A stretch of 64,000 nt of DNA from an uncultured Paracoccaceae bacterium (GTDB lineage Bacteria > Pseudomonadota > Alphaproteobacteria > Rhodobacterales > Rhodobacteraceae), in assembly GCA_947488175.1 (NCBI GenBank), contig CANKYO010000005.1, forward strand, positions 124,001 to 188,000, given 5' to 3'. The notes below the pieces were generated by a model, which worked only from the letters and a program-made list of their open reading frames with translations, did not search any database and had not been told where the DNA came from. Position numbers and translations under genes: made by a program. Positions within the stretch are counted from its first letter, which is position 1. Every line of letters starts with the position of its first letter. This document shows, one piece after another, positions 60,598 to 64,000 of the stretch.

Positions 60598-60930
60598 GTG
60601 CTGAGCGACCGCGGATCAAAATACGCGGTTGCGGGTGGATCGGTGGCTTCGGCAGACGAGGCGCGGGCATTTGTTAAGACGCTCTGCCGTCGCAAGAAAT
60701 TCGCCAAGGCGACCCATAATACATGGGCGGTTTTGCTGCCCGACGGCCCCCTGAAAAATGACGACGGCGAAAGCGGCGCAGGTCTGGTGATCCTGCGGAT
60801 GCTGGAGCGTGAGGGGCTCACCAACCATATTATCGTCGTGACCCGCTGGTTTGGCGGGGTCAAGCTGGGCGGAGACCGGTTTCGCCGGGTGCAGGACGCT
60901 GTGCGGGCCTATCTGGAGGCGATGGATTAA
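60598..60930 (+). CDS. IMPACT/YigZ N-terminal-domain protein
   Basis: 110 residues from GTG 60598. IMPACT (UPF0029) core: SDRGSKYAVAGGSVASADEARAFVKTL (read in part), KKFAKATHNTWAVLLPDGPLKNDDGESGAGLVILRMLEREGLTNHIIVVTRWFGGVKLGGDRF (read in parts; the WFGG and GGDRF motifs are diagnostic). The in-frame codons before GTG 60598 (KRLKVIEN) read like the natural N-terminus of such proteins, but no ATG/GTG/TTG lies between them and TAA 60565, so the 5' end may be damaged or a CTG (60580) may serve. Role in related bacteria unknown. Confidence 0.75.
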   Translation: MLSDRGSKYAVAGGSVASADEARAFVKTLCRRKKFAKATHNTWAVLLPDGPLKNDDGESGAGLVILRMLEREGLTNHIIVVTRWFGGVKLGGDRFRRVQDAVRAYLEAMD

Positions 60931-61358
60931 CGCGTCGGGCGGCGGTTCCTGGGCCGCGCAACGGGCAGATGTGCGAATCGTCAGTTAACGCGAGGTTTTG
61001 CTGCGATTTGGCCGGTCGGCATCGCGTCGGCGAAGCGTCGGACTTGCGTATGGCACTTTTGCGGCCCGGACCGGGGTTAAGGCAGCGCACGGTGGTCAGG
61101 CGTTAACGAAGTCTGAAACGCGATCCCGGATCGGGTCCGGAACGTCAGCGGCTCAGAGCGTTTGATGCGTTCCGTCGCAGGTCATCGGAGTGGAAATTTC
61201 GAGACGTGTTGGAAACGGGCGCAGCCCCCGGGGGCGAAATATTTGGTTGATGTAGTGCACGACACAAGGGGAGCGTCTGGACCTCGGGGTGGGTGCGAAG
61301 CGCCCTCCCCATGGGGGAGGTCCGGGCGCTGCCCGGCGAGGCCGGGCGGGATTTTGAT
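60931..61358. other. 428-nt intergenic region
   Basis: No gene recognised. It contains copy C of the iteron element (60984-61107). From about 61200 to 61350 it is G-rich with short inverted stretches (CCCTCCCC/GGGGGAGG near 61303-61321 and GCCCGG/CCGGGC near 61325-61350) ahead of GATTTTGATCTAG, which may act as a convergent terminator for the IMPACT and Abi genes. The tail phrase resembles GC-rich intergenic sequence common in this group. Confidence 0.5.
60984..61107 (+). repeat. dispersed 11-bp iteron element, copy C
   Basis: GTTAAC 60984-60989; hexamers GTCGGC 61015, GTCGGC 61026, GTCGGA 61037 (11-bp period); GTTAA 61076-61080; GTTAAC 61102-61107. First GTTAA to first hexamer is 31 nt as in copy B. 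From the last hexamer to the next GTTAA is 39 nt, i.e. 28 plus one 11-bp unit, as if a fourth hexamer had decayed. Total core length (first hexamer to next GTTAA, 61 nt) equals that of copy A. Confidence 0.75.
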
Positions 61359-62273
61359 CTAGTTTGTTTTTTTCTTCAAATAGGTTTCCGTAGCAAAGTC
61401 AACAAATGCTATTGCGGCGGATGCGGCCAATCTCGCATGCCGTGGTTCTAAACCTACATGTTTTCCATCACGACCATGGCCAGAGCCGTAAAGACCGCGA
61501 AGTTCTGCTATGCCTTTTGTGATCGCAGTTAGATTACTGAGGATCACCTTTATTGTATCGGCACCTCTTGCCGCGCTTGGAATTCCGTCTGGTACAAGCC
61601 CGAGTTCTTTGCAAAGTTTCTTGGTTAATGTCGGTAAGTCATCTGTCTTACCCACGCTAACCCCAATTTGTTCAAGGATCGCCTTGCAGCACGACTCAAC
61701 AAGATCTTTTGCGGTTCCGATTGCAAGAGCGGGATCTCGATCAACCGCGTCTTGTATTCGACTGATCTCGGTTTGCATCCAATTTGACGAAAGAACGTCC
61801 GCTGCAGAATACGCTCGGGTGATCTTGCTATGAAATCTACCGATTTGTTGTGGTATGTATTTTGCGCGACCTGCAATTTTCTCTGCTTCTACCAATTCCC
61901 AGCCAACAAGTCGAAGTTGGTCATTCATGTGGGCTGCCAGCTTTTCTTGATCTTCTCGATCAGGGCGGACAAGTGGGTGAAGCATTTCGCTGAGAAAAGC
62001 CAAAAAACTGCTATCCGGGCAATCAAGCAGTCGGAAACGGGCATCTGAAAACACCCAGTTCCGGTCCCAGTCGTCGTTGTTGAGGCAATGCTGCCAAATA
62101 TCCTCGGCCGCGTTTGAATATCGATTGTCGTAGGATGGCATACTTGTCAGATCATACAGCCGAGCCAAAAAAGCCACATCGTCGAGGCGCCCGCCAAAGT
62201 ATGCTTCCTCCAGTTCGATACCGTCGAAAATATTCTGGCGAATCTGGCGCTTAATCGCAGTTTCTTTGTTCAT
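61359..62273 (-). CDS. abortive-infection AbiJ-like protein
   Basis: 304 residues from ATG 62273. N-terminal about 125 residues form a helical domain like AbiJ-NTD ([41 protein letters not shown]). The C-terminal about 130 residues match the abortive-infection C-terminal (HEPN-like) domain: [54 protein letters not shown] (the R-x3-GxGHGR block) and a final [19 protein letters not shown] helix. Such proteins kill or arrest phage-infected cells, probably as RNases. Clearly AT-richer than its neighbours, single gene, overlapping the 3' end of rimO by 23 nt: a likely insertion. Confidence 0.78.
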   Translation of the reverse strand: MNKETAIKRQIRQNIFDGIELEEAYFGGRLDDVAFLARLYDLTSMPSYDNRYSNAAEDIWQHCLNNDDWDRNWVFSDARFRLLDCPDSSFLAFLSEMLHPLVRPDREDQEKLAAHMNDQLRLVGWELVEAEKIAGRAKYIPQQIGRFHSKITRAYSAADVLSSNWMQTEISRIQDAVDRDPALAIGTAKDLVESCCKAILEQIGVSVGKTDDLPTLTKKLCKELGLVPDGIPSAARGADTIKVILSNLTAITKGIAELRGLYGSGHGRDGKHVGLEPRHARLAASAAIAFVDFATETYLKKKTN

Positions 62274-63660
62274 TCACGAGTGCTCCCCACAAATCATACT
62301 CCCCCGCTTCCTCAACCTCGACCTTCACGACATCCCCGACGGCCAGCCCTTCAGCCCCCTCGTCAATAAACAAATTTCCGTCGATCTCGGGCGCATCCGC
62401 CCATGTCCGGCAGGTGGCGATGCCGTCTTCGTCGATGTCGTCCACGATGACCTCCAGCACGCGGCCGACCTTGGCGGCCAGTTTTGCCTCGGAGATGGCT
62501 TGCGACTTGGCCATGAAACGCGCCCAACGGTCTTGTTTGACCTCTGACGCCACGTGGTCAGGCAAGGCGTTTGACCGCGCCCCGGCGACGTTTTCGTATT
62601 GGAAGCAGCCGACCCGGTCGAGTTGCGCTTCGTCCAGCCAGTCGAGGAGGTGCTGGAATTCGGCCTCCGTCTCGCCCGGGTAGCCGACGATGAAGGTGGA
62701 GCGCAGGGTGATGTCGGGGCATATCGACCGCCAGCGGGCGATTTCGTCCAGCGTTTTGGCCCCTGCCGCAGGCCGCGCCATGCGCCGCAGCACGTCAGGG
62801 TGGCTGTGCTGGAACGGGATGTCGAGATAGGGGAGGACGCCGTTATCGGGGTCCGCCATCAGCGGGATCAGGTCGCGCACATGGGGGTAAGGATAGACGT
62901 AGTGCAGGCGCACCCAGGCCCCCAGTTGCCCCAGCTCGCGGGTCAGGTCGGTGATGTGGCTGCGCACCTCGCCATCCTTCCAGGGGTTCGTATCGTATTT
63001 CCGGTCAAGCCCGTAGGCGGAGGTGTCCTGGCTGATGACCAGCAGTTCCTTGACCCCAGCCTGCACCAGTTTTTCCGCCTCGCGCAGGACCGCGTGTGCA
63101 GGCCGGGAGGCGAGTTTGCCGCGCATGTCCGGGATGATGCAGAATTTGCATTTGTGGTTACAGCCTTCGGAAATCTTCAGATAGCTGTAGTGGCGGGGGG
63201 TGAGCGACACGCCGGTGCCGGGCAGAAGGTCGATGAACGGGTCGGGCGACGGGGGTACAACCTCATGCACCGCGTCCAGCACCTGTTCGTATTGGTGCGG
63301 CCCCGTGACGGCGAGGATTTGCGGGTGGTGTTCGCGGATATAGTCGGGTTCGGCCCCAAGGCAGCCGGTGACGATGACCTTACCGTTTTCCTGCAGCGCC
63401 TCGCCGATCGCGTCGAGGGATTCCGCCTTGGCACTGTCAAGGAAGCCGCAGGTGTTGACGATCACCGCCTCGGCCCCGGCGTAGTCGGGCGAGATCGAGT
63501 AGCCTTCGGCGCGCAGCCGCGTCAGGATGCGTTCGCTGTCGACCAGCGCCTTGGGGCAGCCGAGAGAGACCATGCCGATGGTGGGCTGGCCGGGGCGACG
63601 GGTGTCAGCGACGCGCGCATTGGCGAGGTCGGGGCGAAGGTTGGGCGGGTTCTGAGTCAT
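62251..63660 (-). CDS. rimO: ribosomal protein S12 methylthiotransferase
   Basis: 469 residues from ATG 63660; the frame stays open upstream but becomes Lys/Arg-rich and unlike RimO. N-terminal UPF0004 domain ([39 protein letters not shown]), radical-SAM cluster motif [21 protein letters not shown] (read in part) with Cx3Cx2C, and a C-terminal TRAM domain ([21 protein letters not shown]...). It adds methylthio groups to an Asp of S12. The usual end near DLWG is followed by a short tail ([10 protein letters not shown]) encoded by the first bases of the Abi gene, suggesting that insertion replaced its original stop. Confidence 0.93.
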   Translation of the reverse strand: MTQNPPNLRPDLANARVADTRRPGQPTIGMVSLGCPKALVDSERILTRLRAEGYSISPDYAGAEAVIVNTCGFLDSAKAESLDAIGEALQENGKVIVTGCLGAEPDYIREHHPQILAVTGPHQYEQVLDAVHEVVPPSPDPFIDLLPGTGVSLTPRHYSYLKISEGCNHKCKFCIIPDMRGKLASRPAHAVLREAEKLVQAGVKELLVISQDTSAYGLDRKYDTNPWKDGEVRSHITDLTRELGQLGAWVRLHYVYPYPHVRDLIPLMADPDNGVLPYLDIPFQHSHPDVLRRMARPAAGAKTLDEIARWRSICPDITLRSTFIVGYPGETEAEFQHLLDWLDEAQLDRVGCFQYENVAGARSNALPDHVASEVKQDRWARFMAKSQAISEAKLAAKVGRVLEVIVDDIDEDGIATCRTWADAPEIDGNLFIDEGAEGLAVGDVVKVEVEEAGEYDLWGALVNEQRNCD

Positions 63661-64000
63661 GGGCGGCGTATAGCGCGAGGGGTGGGCGTTGGGAATGGGT
63701 TGTCGGGTGCGGCCTATTCCTTTGCGACGAGGTTCAAGTTTTTCGGGTGTCAGCGGACATTCTTGCTCAAGGGAACGGGTAAGCTTGATGCGATCCCGTG
63801 GATGGAGACCTTTGCTGCCGGACAGACGGTTCTTGGGTTCATTCTGCTGTTTTTTCTTGGCCTTGGTCTGCGCACACGGTTTCGCCTGCGTTGACGGTTT
63901 GCGCCGGCAGCAGCGATTGTTGCGCAACGGGGGAAAATGGGTGATCTGTATCGCATAAATTGCATGCAGAATGGCAGGTTTGGCCGGGTCAACATCTGTT
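63661..64000. other. 340-nt end stretch with a possible gene fragment
   Basis: Apart from the fragment at 63700-63894 (listed separately) nothing was recognised. The rimO promoter should lie in the first part. The stretch is cut by the window end. Confidence 0.4.
63700..63894 (+). pseudogene. possible C-terminal fragment of a membrane protein gene
   Basis: This frame, ending at TGA 63892, reads [19 protein letters not shown], then [19 protein letters not shown] and a membrane helix [10 protein letters not shown] with a basic tail RTRFRLR. Such a helix-plus-basic-end resembles the C-terminus of ion-channel-type or pentapeptide-linked membrane proteins. There is no start codon context and no upstream domain, because the frame to the left is antisense to rimO. 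It may be a decayed remnant or chance. Confidence 0.25.

Noticed and set aside
62599..63699. Long plus-strand frame antisense to rimO
   Set aside because: Shadow of rimO. Only its end, beyond the rimO start, is considered separately as a possible fragment.
1..64000. CRISPR arrays, insertion sequences, integrases of mobile elements
   Set aside because: No regularly spaced identical repeats and no transposase-like frames were seen; the only recombinase is XerC in its usual context.

Overview
The window looks like a chromosomal segment of an alphaproteobacterium of the order Rhodobacterales (Roseobacter group). This is inferred from gene content: homospermidine synthase, a phosphatidylcholine synthase, an extensin-like peptidase behind hisC-tyrA, a DUF484-xerC pair, a methylmalonyl-CoA epimerase/DUF1467 neighbourhood, and GC-rich codon use with frequent GTG/TTG starts and stop/start overlaps. 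No rRNA, tRNA, CRISPR array or intact transposase was seen.

Layout. 1-4.2 kb: an exported redox module with the end of a c-type cytochrome, a Tat-exported protein carrying an amicyanin-like C-x2-H-x2-M site, a MauG/diheme peroxidase fused to a LysM domain, and an acidic secreted beta-helix protein. 4.2-6.7 kb: an accessory stretch with a doubly broken PilJ-type sensor pseudogene, two small genes and a dispersed repeat. 6.7-10.6 kb: homospermidine synthase, a lipoprotein, and a methyltransferase/monooxygenase/AraC operon. 10.7-15.3 kb: hisC-tyrA-extensin-like operon and a cyclic-nucleotide-domain thioredoxin-reductase-like flavoprotein without its CXXC. 15.5-25.5 kb: ileS (with a compositionally foreign editing domain), oxidoreductase, thioesterase, ogt, a LysR/EamA divergent pair, pcs, a cytochrome P460-like protein, xerC and DUF484. 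25.5-29.8 kb: an intergenic repeat region, then an RNA ligase/HD-Pnk repair pair and a DUF1963 protein. 29.9-39.4 kb: two LysE exporters, fsa, priA, a chemoreceptor, thymidine kinase, an arsH remnant, and a KAS III gene with a 24-codon lipopeptide gene. 39.6-52.9 kb: carB, aspS, a response regulator, mce, membrane proteins, a kinase-like phosphotransferase, an HDAC-like amidohydrolase and hydrolases. 53-61 kb: an M48 protease lipoprotein, a GyrI-type AraC regulator, a PAQR protein, dgkA, ppk2 and several secreted proteins. 61.3-63.7 kb: an AbiJ-like defence gene butted onto the 3' end of rimO.

Three items stand out. (1) A dispersed intergenic element occurs three times (6479-6601, 25759-25869, 60984-61107): 3-4 GTCGGM hexamers at an exact 11-bp period, bracketed by GTTAA boxes at conserved distances that differ between copies only by one 11-bp turn. 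I know of no description of it. (2) An RNA ligase overlapping an HD-domain polynucleotide kinase forms a compact end-healing and sealing cassette. (3) The amicyanin-like/MauG-LysM pair suggests a periplasmic copper-heme redox module anchored to peptidoglycan. All functional statements rest on motif reading without database searches.
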